Positions 51,593 to 58,689 of a stretch of DNA of 64,000 nucleotides are shown one piece after another. Location of the stretch: contig JAUNJE010000007.1 in the NCBI GenBank assembly GCA_030533415.1, forward strand, positions 17,870 to 81,869, read 5' to 3'. The notes beneath the pieces were generated by a model. That model had not been told where the DNA came from. It saw only the letters and a program-made list of their open reading frames with translations, and made no database searches. The DNA comes from Eubacteriales bacterium. GTDB lineage: Bacteria; Bacillota; Clostridia; Oscillospirales; Oscillospiraceae. Position 1 is the stretch's first letter; each line of letters starts with the position of its first letter. The position numbers and the translations under genes are program-made.

Positions 51593-53626
51593 ATGAGGCT
51601 GAAAGATAAAATCGGAAAGCTCGGTCTGCCCAGCTGGCTGTTTCTTCCCCTGCTGGTTGCGTATAATGAGCTGATATTGCACATGTGGGTCACGCAGACG
51701 TTTCAGGTGGGACGCCTGTTGGCCGTGCTGGCCTTCGCGATGGGTTTTGGCTGCATTTTGGGCTTGCTCACGGCGCTTCTCCCGTCGGAAAGAGCCTCCA
51801 AGTGGACGGCGGTGGGCCTGGCCGCAGTGGTGGCGGTGGTCTGCCTGATGGAATATTTTCTTTTGGATGCCTATAAGACGTTTATGCCCCCCATTACCAT
51901 TATCAGCGGCGCCGGCGGTGTGGCCGGAGAATATTTGGATGTTGTATTGTCCCTGCTGGGCCGGAACCTGTGGCGTATTGGCCTGATGCTGCTGCCGGTT
52001 TTGCTGTATGCCCTGTTCTGCCATTCCGGAAAAGCCGGCTGGAAGCTGCGGGGAATACTGGCAGGAGCCGCTGCCGTGCTGTATTTGCTGGGGATTGGTT
52101 CGGTGAAGGGCCTGACCAGGGATGCCAGCCGGTTTGGTGCATCTTACGATTTTGACAGCGCTGTGCGCTGCTTCGGATTGAATATGGCGCTGACATTGGA
52201 GACCACTCACGGCTCCGCCGGGGAAAAGACACCCACTTTTTCGACGGAATCCGTACAGTCTGCCCAGCCTTCAGAGCCAGCACAGTCCTTAGAACAGGCC
52301 CATGAGGCACCGGAAGCAACAGAGCCTGCGGTTTGCTATGGGGAACACATATTGGAAGGTGTGGATTTTGCCGCAATGGCGCAGTCTACCCGGGATCCCT
52401 CTGTTGCGGCCATTTACGGCTATTTGGATGCGAAAACGCCCGCCAAACAGAATGCCTATACCGGCATGTTTGCGGGGAAAAATTTGATTCTGATCACCGC
52501 CGAGGCCTTTACCTCCGAGGTAATTGACCCGGAGCGGACGCCGACGCTTTACCGCCTTGCCAACGAGGGCATCCGCTTTACAGATTACTACCAGCCCGCC
52601 TGGGGGGCCAGCACCACCTCCGGGGAATTTTCCAATCTCATCGGCCTTGTTCCCACCAACGGCGGTATGTGCATGAAAGAAACCATCCAGCAGGATCTGT
52701 TTCTGACCATGGGCCACCAGCTGCAAGGCTTGGGCTATTACTCCGTGGCTTACCACAACCATAACAAGGACTTTTACGACCGGGATAAGACCCACACACA
52801 TCTGGGATATGACCAATTCTTGGCCCAATACGGCGGCCTGGAGGGCATCACGCCGGTCTGGCCGGAAAGCGATTTGGAAATGATGGATATTACTGTTCCC
52901 CAGTACATCGGCCACCAGCCCTTCAGCGTTTATTATATGACCGTCAGTGGGCACTGCATGTATTCTCAGAATTCCAACGCTATGGCCAAGAAGAACTATG
53001 ACAAGGTGGCGGATATGGACTGCTCCGAGGCGGTAAAGTGCTATTACGCCGCCCAGTTGGAGCTGGAAGCCGCCCTGGAATCGCTGGTGCGGCAGTTAGA
53101 GGAGGCGGGCATCGCCGATGATACCGTCATCGTTCTGTCCTCGGACCATTATCCCTATGGGTTGGAGCGAAGCGGCACCTGGCAGAATACCTCGGATTAC
53201 CTGAGGGAGCTTTATGGAGTGCGTAAGTATGATAATTTCATCCGGGACCACAATACACTGATTCTGTGGAGCGGCTGCCTTGAGGATATGGATATCACTG
53301 TGGACGCGCCGGTATATAGCCTGGACATCCTGCCTACCCTCTCCAATCTGTTCGGGGTTGAATATGATTCCCGCCTGCTGGTAGGACGGGATGTGTTCTC
53401 GGAGGAAGAAGCCCTGGTGCTGTGGCCGGATTACAGCTGGAAAACGGAGAAGGGTACATATAACGCCCAAACCGGCGTTTTTACCCCTGCAGGGGATGCG
53501 GAAGTGGATGAAGCGTATTTGAAGCACATAGATTCTTTGGTAGCCGATAAAATTATGTATTCTCGCGCTGTGCTGGATACGGACTTTTTTAACGACCTGG
53601 CGAAGAAGCTGGGCAGGGAAAAATAA
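51593..53626 (+). CDS. LTA synthase-family sulfatase (membrane phosphoglycerol transferase-like)
   Basis: Relatives polymerise glycerol phosphate on lipoteichoic acid outside the cell. The 677 residues have five N-terminal transmembrane helices (to about residue 200), a Ser/Glu/Pro/Ala linker (about 205-245), and an extracellular sulfatase-type domain. Expected metal and nucleophile motifs are LILITAEAF, a catalytic threonine in WGASTTSGEFSNL, and VIVLSSDHYPYG. Whether it makes LTA or another phosphoglycerol polymer cannot be told. Start behind AAGGAGCG, 23 bp after ricT. A terminator follows. Confidence 0.88.
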   Translation: MRLKDKIGKLGLPSWLFLPLLVAYNELILHMWVTQTFQVGRLLAVLAFAMGFGCILGLLTALLPSERASKWTAVGLAAVVAVVCLMEYFLLDAYKTFMPPITIISGAGGVAGEYLDVVLSLLGRNLWRIGLMLLPVLLYALFCHSGKAGWKLRGILAGAAAVLYLLGIGSVKGLTRDASRFGASYDFDSAVRCFGLNMALTLETTHGSAGEKTPTFSTESVQSAQPSEPAQSLEQAHEAPEATEPAVCYGEHILEGVDFAAMAQSTRDPSVAAIYGYLDAKTPAKQNAYTGMFAGKNLILITAEAFTSEVIDPERTPTLYRLANEGIRFTDYYQPAWGASTTSGEFSNLIGLVPTNGGMCMKETIQQDLFLTMGHQLQGLGYYSVAYHNHNKDFYDRDKTHTHLGYDQFLAQYGGLEGITPVWPESDLEMMDITVPQYIGHQPFSVYYMTVSGHCMYSQNSNAMAKKNYDKVADMDCSEAVKCYYAAQLELEAALESLVRQLEEAGIADDTVIVLSSDHYPYGLERSGTWQNTSDYLRELYGVRKYDNFIRDHNTLILWSGCLEDMDITVDAPVYSLDILPTLSNLFGVEYDSRLLVGRDVFSEEEALVLWPDYSWKTEKGTYNAQTGVFTPAGDAEVDEAYLKHIDSLVADKIMYSRAVLDTDFFNDLAKKLGREK

Positions 53627-53641
53627 CGCACAATTAAAGAA

Positions 53642-53711
53642 GCCGGGGAAACTTCGGCGCCGGGCGGGCCTGTGGGGCCTGTCCGGTGACGGGGTTCCCC
53701 GGCGCTTTTTT
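53642..53711 (+). terminator. Terminator of the LTA synthase-like gene
   Basis: GCCGGGGAA (53642-53650) pairs with TTCCCCGGC (53695-53703), enclosing a G+C-rich structured loop, followed by GC and six T. Confidence 0.75.
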
Positions 53712-53760
53712 GGAATGGCAGGAAATTCCATAAAATGGACGCGGAATTTTCCTGATACGC

Positions 53761-53794
53761 TTTCTTATAAAAATAAAATATTTTTATAAAGAAA
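53761..53794. repeat. AT-rich inverted repeat
   Basis: TTTCTTATAAAAAT and ATTTTTATAAAGAAA form a nearly perfect hairpin around a 5-nt spacer in an otherwise gene-free gap between two terminators. Function unknown. Confidence 0.5.
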
Positions 53795-53830
53795 TCGTAT
53801 GAGAATCCGTATCAAGTCCGCGAAAAAGAG

Positions 53831-53858
53831 AAACCTGAGCGGAAATGTGCTCAGGTTT
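53831..53858 (-). terminator. Terminator of the XRE regulator gene
   Basis: Minus strand AAACCTGAGC pairs with GCTCAGGTTT around an 8-nt loop, followed by CTCTTTTT. It begins at the stop codon. Confidence 0.8.
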
Positions 53859-54058
53859 TACCGGTTTACCTTGGGGTTGTCTGTGCGGCCCAGCAAATAG
53901 TCGATGGAAACGTCAAAATAATCCGCAATGGCGATCAGCGCGCCATAGCTTGCCTCCCTTGCGCCGGTTTCGTACTGGCTGATGGTATTTTGGCCCATAT
54001 TCAATTCCATGCCGAGAAATACCTGGGACATGTGGCGGCGTTCCCGGAGTTCCTTCAA
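53858..54058 (-). CDS. XRE-family helix-turn-helix regulator
   Basis: A small repressor-type protein. The helix-turn-helix spans LKELRERRHMSQVFLGMELNMG..TISQYETG, and the end DYFDVSIDYLLGRTDNP is the usual XRE C terminus. The start is uncertain. A TTG at 54058 gives 66 residues with the family start KELRERRHMSQ. The in-frame ATG at 54115 would add 19 unusual residues and lies inside the operator palindrome. GGGGGG near 54075 could serve a rarer ATT start at 54067. It is divergent from the gene at 54146. Confidence 0.8.
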   Translation of the reverse strand: MKELRERRHMSQVFLGMELNMGQNTISQYETGAREASYGALIAIADYFDVSIDYLLGRTDNPKVNR

Positions 54059-54080
54059 TCTTAAAATAGCGCATCCCCCC

Positions 54081-54109
54081 TTGACACAACCATACCAAAA
54101 TGCTATATT
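54081..54109 (+). promoter_or_regulatory. Promoter of the DUF6809-like gene
   Basis: TTGACA (54081-54086), 17-bp spacer, TATATT (54104-54109). It lies within the divergent gap next to the palindrome at 54115-54131. Confidence 0.8.
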
Positions 54110-54114
54110 TGTCA

Positions 54115-54131
54115 TATCTCGTTATGAGATA
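54115..54131. promoter_or_regulatory. Candidate operator for the XRE regulator
   Basis: Perfect palindrome TATCTC-GTTAT-GAGATA, starting 6 bp after the -10 and so covering the expected transcription start. A bound repressor would block the promoter at 54081-54109. Assignment to the adjacent XRE protein is inference from position. Confidence 0.6.
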
Positions 54132-54145
54132 AAGGAGGGATCTGT

Positions 54146-54442
54146 ATGTACGATTGCGCACAGAAACTGGCGGAATATATCCGTTCCCACCCCTTGAGAA
54201 CCGATGGGACCACGGCACTGGACATGCTTTATACATCTTATATTGCCCATTCCGCCATTGACAGTCAAGCCATGGCATGTAAATTCCGGCAGTTGGAACA
54301 GCGGCTTTCGGCGCTTCCGCCGGAGCAGGAGAACGGAATTTTTCAGACATTCTGCGAGGTTTATGCGGAAAACGAGAAAAACGCCTTTTGTGAGGGCCTT
54401 CGCTTTGGATTTCAACTGGCGAAGGAATTGGCGGGAGAATAA
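54146..54442 (+). CDS. Small DUF6809-like protein
   Basis: A 98-residue, mostly helical soluble protein. The C-terminal half (QLEQRLSALPPEQENGIFQTFCEVY, then FCEGLRFGFQLAKEL) resembles clostridial DUF6809 proteins, whose role is unknown and which are often seen next to XRE regulators. The ATG at 54146 follows AAAGGAGGGA. The gene is divergent from an XRE gene and likely under its control. Confidence 0.65.
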   Translation: MYDCAQKLAEYIRSHPLRTDGTTALDMLYTSYIAHSAIDSQAMACKFRQLEQRLSALPPEQENGIFQTFCEVYAENEKNAFCEGLRFGFQLAKELAGE

Positions 54443-54594
54443 TACTGATATTCCATTAAAAAGTTTCATTCGCGGGAAAGGAACTTTTTAATAGGGCGGG
54501 CCCTGCGGCAAAAAGCGCAGCGGGAAACAGATTCTATTTTTCATCCCCGGATACTATAATGGATCAAGACGATCCGCGAACCAGGAGGATGAAA

Positions 54595-55692
54595 ATGGAA
54601 GCATTGATCCAAACCCTATGCGCTGTCACCATAGCGCAGTTTGTCATGTGGTGCATTGGCGGCGTGCTGATCTACCTTGCCATCGCAAAGAATATGGAAC
54701 CGGCCCTTTTGTTGCCCATGGGCTTCGGCGCGATCCTGGTAAACCTTCCGGATTCCGGAGCCGCTGCTGTCATTGGGCATCTGTTTGAGCTTGGAATCAG
54801 CCGGTATGAGGTGTTTCCGCTGCTGCTGTTTATCGGCATCGGGGCCATGATCGATTTTCAGCCCCTGCTGTGCAGCCCCAGGCTGATGCTTTTCGGTGCG
54901 GCCGCCCAGTTCGGGATTTTCTTCACCCTGGGTTTGGCATCGCTGCTGGGATTTGCGCTGAAGGATGCTGCGTCTATTGCCATCATTGGGGCGGCGGACG
55001 GACCGACATCCATCTTTGTGGCGCAGGTGCTGAAATCCAATCATACTGCCGCCATTATGGTCGCGGCTTATTCCTATATGGCCCTGGTGCCTATGGTTCA
55101 GCCGCCCATTATCCGGCTGTGTACCACCAGGGCCGAGCGCAAAATCCGGATGCAGTATAAGAGCCGGTCCGTGTCCAGACTGACGAAAATCCTGTTCCCC
55201 ATAGGGGTCACCGTCATTGTGGGCCTGGTGGCACCGGATGCCGTGGCGTTGATCGGGTTTTTGATGTTCGGCAATCTGATCCGGGAGTGCGGTGTTTTGA
55301 ATTCCCTGTCTGACACGGCGCAAAATGTTCTGGCCAATCTCATCACCATCCTGCTGGGACTGACCATTGCGTCCCGGATGTCCGCAGAGGAATTCCTCCG
55401 GGTGGAAACCCTGCTGATCATGGGCCTGGGTCTGGTGGCCTTTGCGGCGGATACCTTTGGCGGCATCATGCTTGCGAAGTTCATGAACCTGTTTCTGAAA
55501 GAGAAAATCAATCCGATGATCGGTGCGGCGGGAATTTCCGCATTCCCCATGTCGGCCCGGGTGGTGCACAAGCTGGGACTGGAGGAGGACAACCAGAATT
55601 TTCTGCTGATGCACGCCGTTGGGGTCAATGTTTCCGGACAGATTGCGTCCGTAATTGCGGGAGGGCTGATTTTGGCTTTGGTAGGAGGGTAA
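54595..55692 (+). CDS. Sodium-translocating decarboxylase beta subunit (OadB/GcdB-type)
   Basis: The beta subunit is the membrane part that couples carboxybiotin decarboxylation to Na+ export. The 365 residues have many hydrophobic helices and the family hallmark GAADGPTSIF near 132, where the Asp is essential in OadB, plus an inverted half ending GAAGISAFPMSARVVHKLG and NFLLMHAVGVNVSGQIAS. The ATG at 54595 follows AGGAGG; earlier ATGs at 54559 and 54589 lack sites. It is followed after 4 bp by a tiny gamma-like gene. No alpha or biotin-carrier subunit is in the window. Confidence 0.92.
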   Translation: MEALIQTLCAVTIAQFVMWCIGGVLIYLAIAKNMEPALLLPMGFGAILVNLPDSGAAAVIGHLFELGISRYEVFPLLLFIGIGAMIDFQPLLCSPRLMLFGAAAQFGIFFTLGLASLLGFALKDAASIAIIGAADGPTSIFVAQVLKSNHTAAIMVAAYSYMALVPMVQPPIIRLCTTRAERKIRMQYKSRSVSRLTKILFPIGVTVIVGLVAPDAVALIGFLMFGNLIRECGVLNSLSDTAQNVLANLITILLGLTIASRMSAEEFLRVETLLIMGLGLVAFAADTFGGIMLAKFMNLFLKEKINPMIGAAGISAFPMSARVVHKLGLEEDNQNFLLMHAVGVNVSGQIASVIAGGLILALVGG

Positions 55693-55696
55693 CGGG

Positions 55697-55828
55697 ATGG
55701 AACTGCGGTTGGATTATTTCATGGAGGCTCTGCCCGTCATGGGCACCGGATTACTGGGGATTTTTGCCGTTACGGGGGTGATTATTGGAGCGGTGAGCCT
55801 GCTAAACTATTTGACTGCCAAAAGGTGA
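55697..55828 (+). CDS. Putative mini gamma subunit (OadG-like) of the sodium pump
   Basis: A 43-residue protein with a single transmembrane helix (MGTGLLGIFAVTGVIIGAVSLLNYL), starting ELRLDYFMEALPV. Size, one N-terminal helix and position right after an OadB gene match the OadG family, although the cytosolic zinc-binding/histidine tail of full OadG (about 80 residues) is missing. The ATG follows GGAGGGTAACGGG, with a 4-bp gap from the oadB stop, so it is translationally linked. Alternatively it is an unrelated small membrane peptide. Confidence 0.7.
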   Translation: MELRLDYFMEALPVMGTGLLGIFAVTGVIIGAVSLLNYLTAKR

Positions 55829-55876
55829 TGGGCCTCCGGTACAGAAGAGGATCAGGGACTGTTTCTTAGTTATATC

Positions 55877-55910
55877 TTTGCCCCCGGCGTATTTACGAAC
55901 CGGGGGCAAA
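55877..55910 (+). terminator. Hairpin after the oadB-oadG pair
   Basis: TTTGCCCCCGG pairs with CCGGGGGCAAA over 11 bp across a 12-nt loop. No U tract follows; the next promoter overlaps it. Confidence 0.55.
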
Positions 55911-55920
55911 GAATTATAAT
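55892..55920 (+). promoter_or_regulatory. Promoter of the ArsB/NhaD-type permease gene
   Basis: TTTACG (55892-55897, in the hairpin loop), 17-bp spacer, TATAAT (55915-55920), 40 bp before the ATG. Confidence 0.6.
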
Positions 55921-55959
55921 AAGTTTTGCAATATTTTCGCCAAGGAAAGGAAGAAACCC

Positions 55960-57240
55960 ATGCTGCCTGCGCTTATTCTCTTTGCCGTGACCTATGTACT
56001 GATGCTGACACTCGACAAGTACCGCCCCTACATTGCCCTGGCCTCCGGCCTGATTTTTATTATCACCGGTATGCTGCCCCTGGGGGATGTGATCCCGTCC
56101 CTGGACTTTAATGTGCTGCTGATGATCGGCGGTACCATGGGGCTGGTGCAGCTGTTCATCGACAGCCGGATGCCCGAGCGCATGGCCGATATGATTATGG
56201 ACAAGGTTCCCAATATCCAGTGGGCCGCCGTATCCTTAAGCCTGTTTGCAGGCGTCATTTCCGCTTTTGTAGACAATGTCGCCACCGTGCTGATGGTTGC
56301 CCCTGTTGCCATTGAAATCTGCAAAAAGCTGAAAACCAACCCGGTGCCCTTCATCATTTCCATTGCGGTTTCCTCCAACCTTCAGGGCGCCGCGACCCTG
56401 GTGGGCGATACCACGGCCATCATGCTGGGTTCCTCCCTGGACATGACCTTCATGGACTTTTTCTGGTATCTGGACAAGCCCTCCATTTTCTTCGCCGTGG
56501 AGCTGGGGGCCGTCCTGTCCGCCTGCATTGTTTATTATATTTTCCGCAAGGAAAAAGGCGCCATTCCCAAAACCGGCCAGATGACCGAGGTGACGGACTA
56601 TGTGCCCACCTGGCTGCTGTTCGGCGCCATCGGGCTGCTGATCTGCGCTTCCTTCGCCCCTGACAGCTGGAACCTGCCTGCGGAAATCAACGGCATCATC
56701 TGCTGTAGCCTGCTGGTGGTTGGCCTGATTTACAACTATGCCCGCAACCAGAACCTGGATGCCATTGCCGGCCCCATTAAGGCCATTGACTATGAAACCC
56801 TGGGCCTGCTGGTGGGATTGTTCCTGATGATCGGCGGCATCTCCAACATGGGCGTCATCGATGCCATGGCCATGCTGCTGGCCCGTTTGGGCGGCGGGAA
56901 TATGTTTGTGATGTATACCATCATTGTCTGGGCTTCCGTGGCGGTTTCCGCGTTCATCGACAACATTCCCTATGTTGCCACCATGATTCCCGTGCTGGCG
57001 GGACTGGCCGCCGAAATGGGCTGCGACCCTACGCCCCTGTATTTTGGCCTGCTGTCCGGCGCTACCCTGGGCGGCAATATCACCCCCATCGGTGCCTCCG
57101 CCAACATCACCGCCATCGGCATCCTGCGCAAGGAAGGACATGAGGTTTCCAACTCCGACTTCTTCCGGATCGGGATTCCCTTCACCCTTGCGGCCATTAT
57201 CCCGGCCTATATTTACATTTGGCTGGTGTACGGCCTTTGA
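55960..57240 (+). CDS. ArsB/NhaD/SLC13-superfamily ion permease
   Basis: An integral membrane transporter of the ion transporter superfamily. The 426 residues form about 11 hydrophobic helices with two inverted repeats, each bearing a similar motif: VISAFVDNVATVLMVAPVA near 95 and VSAFIDNIPYVATMIPVL near 330. A GGNITPIGASANI motif near 368 matches the SNxT-like substrate site of NhaD/SLC13 members. Substrate could be Na+/H+, anions or dicarboxylates; not decidable. Start behind AAAGGAAG. It follows a sodium pump pair, which fits a Na+ economy (inference). Confidence 0.85.
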   Translation: MLPALILFAVTYVLMLTLDKYRPYIALASGLIFIITGMLPLGDVIPSLDFNVLLMIGGTMGLVQLFIDSRMPERMADMIMDKVPNIQWAAVSLSLFAGVISAFVDNVATVLMVAPVAIEICKKLKTNPVPFIISIAVSSNLQGAATLVGDTTAIMLGSSLDMTFMDFFWYLDKPSIFFAVELGAVLSACIVYYIFRKEKGAIPKTGQMTEVTDYVPTWLLFGAIGLLICASFAPDSWNLPAEINGIICCSLLVVGLIYNYARNQNLDAIAGPIKAIDYETLGLLVGLFLMIGGISNMGVIDAMAMLLARLGGGNMFVMYTIIVWASVAVSAFIDNIPYVATMIPVLAGLAAEMGCDPTPLYFGLLSGATLGGNITPIGASANITAIGILRKEGHEVSNSDFFRIGIPFTLAAIIPAYIYIWLVYGL

Positions 57241-57392
57241 TGCAATGCGCCGGAAAGGGGCGGCTGCGCTTCGAAATATATCCATAAAATCCGCCGTTTT
57301 CCGGCATGACAGCGGATACTGATTCTCAATCAAGACTGTTTCGCATGAGTTCCGGCAAATCCCTGCACCAGTTCAGAGTTTTCCAAGATAAG

Positions 57393-57421
57393 GGGCCTCC
57401 CGTGAAAAACACGGGAGGCCC
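57393..57421. terminator. Hairpin, left copy of a flanking direct repeat
   Basis: GGGCCTCCCGTG pairs over 12 bp with CACGGGAGGCCC around AAAAA. The same sequence recurs at 57685-57713 in the same orientation. The U tract is missing, so termination is uncertain. Confidence 0.6.
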
Positions 57422-57684
57422 TCAGGGTGTCGAAAAAGTAAGTTCAAACGTAGAAGTTTACCAATTTGCACTGCACCAAAGCCTCCCTTGTGCAAAGGGA
57501 GGTGGGGCGGCGTAAGCCGCCTCGGAGGGATTGTGCAGTGGAATGTTACGAATTTGCATTAGACTTCGGCGAAAAGGAAACATTTTACCGCGTCAATCCC
57601 TCAGTCACGCTGCTCGCGTGACAGCTCCCTTTGCACAAGGGAGCCTTGGGCGCTCCCGCGCCAGAGGGTTTATCAACAGTCTGG
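57422..57684. repeat. Dispersed palindromic repeat island
   Basis: About 260 bp without a gene, made of nested palindromes: CCTCCCTTGTGCAAAGGGAGG, GCGGCGTAAGCCGC, GTCACGCTGCTCGCGTGAC and CTCCCTTTGCACAAGGGAG. The left part (about 57467-57545) also forms a larger stem by pairing CACTGCAC with GTGCAGTG. Motifs like CTCCCTTGTGCAAAGGGAG are, from memory, common as dispersed repeats in gut Oscillospiraceae; I could not verify this. The island is bracketed by the two hairpin copies. Confidence 0.65.
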
Positions 57685-57713
57685 GGGCCTCCCGTGAAAA
57701 ACACGGAAGGCCC
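57685..57713. terminator. Hairpin, right copy of the flanking direct repeat
   Basis: GGGCCTCCCGTG pairs with CACGGAAGGCCC around AAAAA, one base different from the left copy. On the minus strand it lies 6 bp past the EamA stop and may end that transcript, although a U tract is lacking. Confidence 0.6.
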
Positions 57714-57718
57714 TTTGG

Positions 57719-58132
57719 TTATAGAATCATGAAAAGCGTTCCCAATGTGATCAGCAGCGCGCCCACACCGGATTTCCAGGTGAATTTTTCGTGCAGGAAC
57801 ACGAATGCCAATATCAGCGTAATGACCACGCTGAGCTTGTCCACCGGCACCACCTTGGATGCTTCTCCCAGCTGCAGTGCCCGGTAATAGCACAGCCAGG
57901 ATGCCCCGGTGGCCAGTCCCGACAGGATCAGAAACAGCCAGCTTCTGCGGCTAATGGTAGAAATACCGTTCTGGGCATCCGTCAGGAACACCATGCCCCA
58001 GGCCAATACCAGTACCACCCCGGTGCGGATGGCGGTAGCCAGATGGGAGTTGACACCGTCAATGCCCAGTTTGGCAAGGATCGATGTCAGCGCGGCGAAA
58101 ACCGCTGAACCCAGTGCCAACAATAACCACAT
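57719..58132 (-). CDS. Single-domain EamA/DMT transporter
   Basis: A 137-residue membrane protein equal to one half of a usual EamA drug/metabolite transporter. It has about five helices: WLLLALGSAVFAALTSILAKLG, a second from TGVVLVLAWGMVF, WLFLILSGLATGASWLCYYRAL, VVITLILAFVFLHEKF and GALLITLGTLFMIL. Such half-size members act as dimers. Substrate unknown. The ATG follows CAGGAGGG. It is 18 bp downstream of the PsiE-like gene and forms an operon with it. Confidence 0.85.
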   Translation of the reverse strand: MWLLLALGSAVFAALTSILAKLGIDGVNSHLATAIRTGVVLVLAWGMVFLTDAQNGISTISRRSWLFLILSGLATGASWLCYYRALQLGEASKVVPVDKLSVVITLILAFVFLHEKFTWKSGVGALLITLGTLFMIL

Positions 58133-58150
58133 AAATTGCCCTCCTGAGAA

Positions 58151-58606
58151 TTATTCCACTTCCACCATTTCTTCCTGCAGTTCACTGCGGCGGATCAGGA
58201 AACGGCGGATGGCGAACAGGCCCGCGATACAGGCGATGCAGGCAAGGTTGCTCCAGGGATCGTCGTGGCTCAGAATGACATGGCGGGTGATTGCCACGGT
58301 CAGGACCTCCAAAATATTTGCGGGGGTGGTGTCAATCAGCATCCGCACAAATTCCAGACCCACCACAATAGTCAGCAGATTGTGCAGGACATGCTCCACA
58401 TCGGAAAAATACCCGTCCTGGGTGAACATGTGGTAAATCTCCAGTCCCAGGGCCGCAACCAGCACGATCACGGTCAGTGCCGCGATGCACAGCTCCAGCA
58501 TGTGCAGGATCCTGCGGAACAGGCGTTCCACCCTGTGGTCATGGGCTTCCAGCTTTTTCTCGGTGATGTGGTTTCTTTCACCGGTGGAATGGGGGGTGCT
58601 GTTCAC
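58151..58606 (-). CDS. PsiE-like inner membrane protein
   Basis: A 151-residue protein with four hydrophobic helices (about 36-55, 70-92, 103-112 and 119-133). The segment LLTIVVGLEFVRMLIDTTPANILEVLTVAITRHVIL (within 72-112) resembles the phosphate-starvation-inducible PsiE family, whose function is not known. The start is GTG at 58606 behind TAGGAGG. The N-terminal 30 residues are charged and cytosolic. It precedes the EamA gene in a two-gene operon. Confidence 0.6.
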   Translation of the reverse strand: MNSTPHSTGERNHITEKKLEAHDHRVERLFRRILHMLELCIAALTVIVLVAALGLEIYHMFTQDGYFSDVEHVLHNLLTIVVGLEFVRMLIDTTPANILEVLTVAITRHVILSHDDPWSNLACIACIAGLFAIRRFLIRRSELQEEMVEVE

Positions 58607-58689
58607 GGCAATTCCTCCTAAGCTTTGATACGTTCATTATACACGACAGTTCCGGAAAAGAAAAGGGATTTTTACCGGATTTTTACCCT

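Noticed and set aside
57422-57684. CRISPR array
   Set aside because: The repeated units are inverted palindromes with no regular spacing and no spacers; no cas genes are present.
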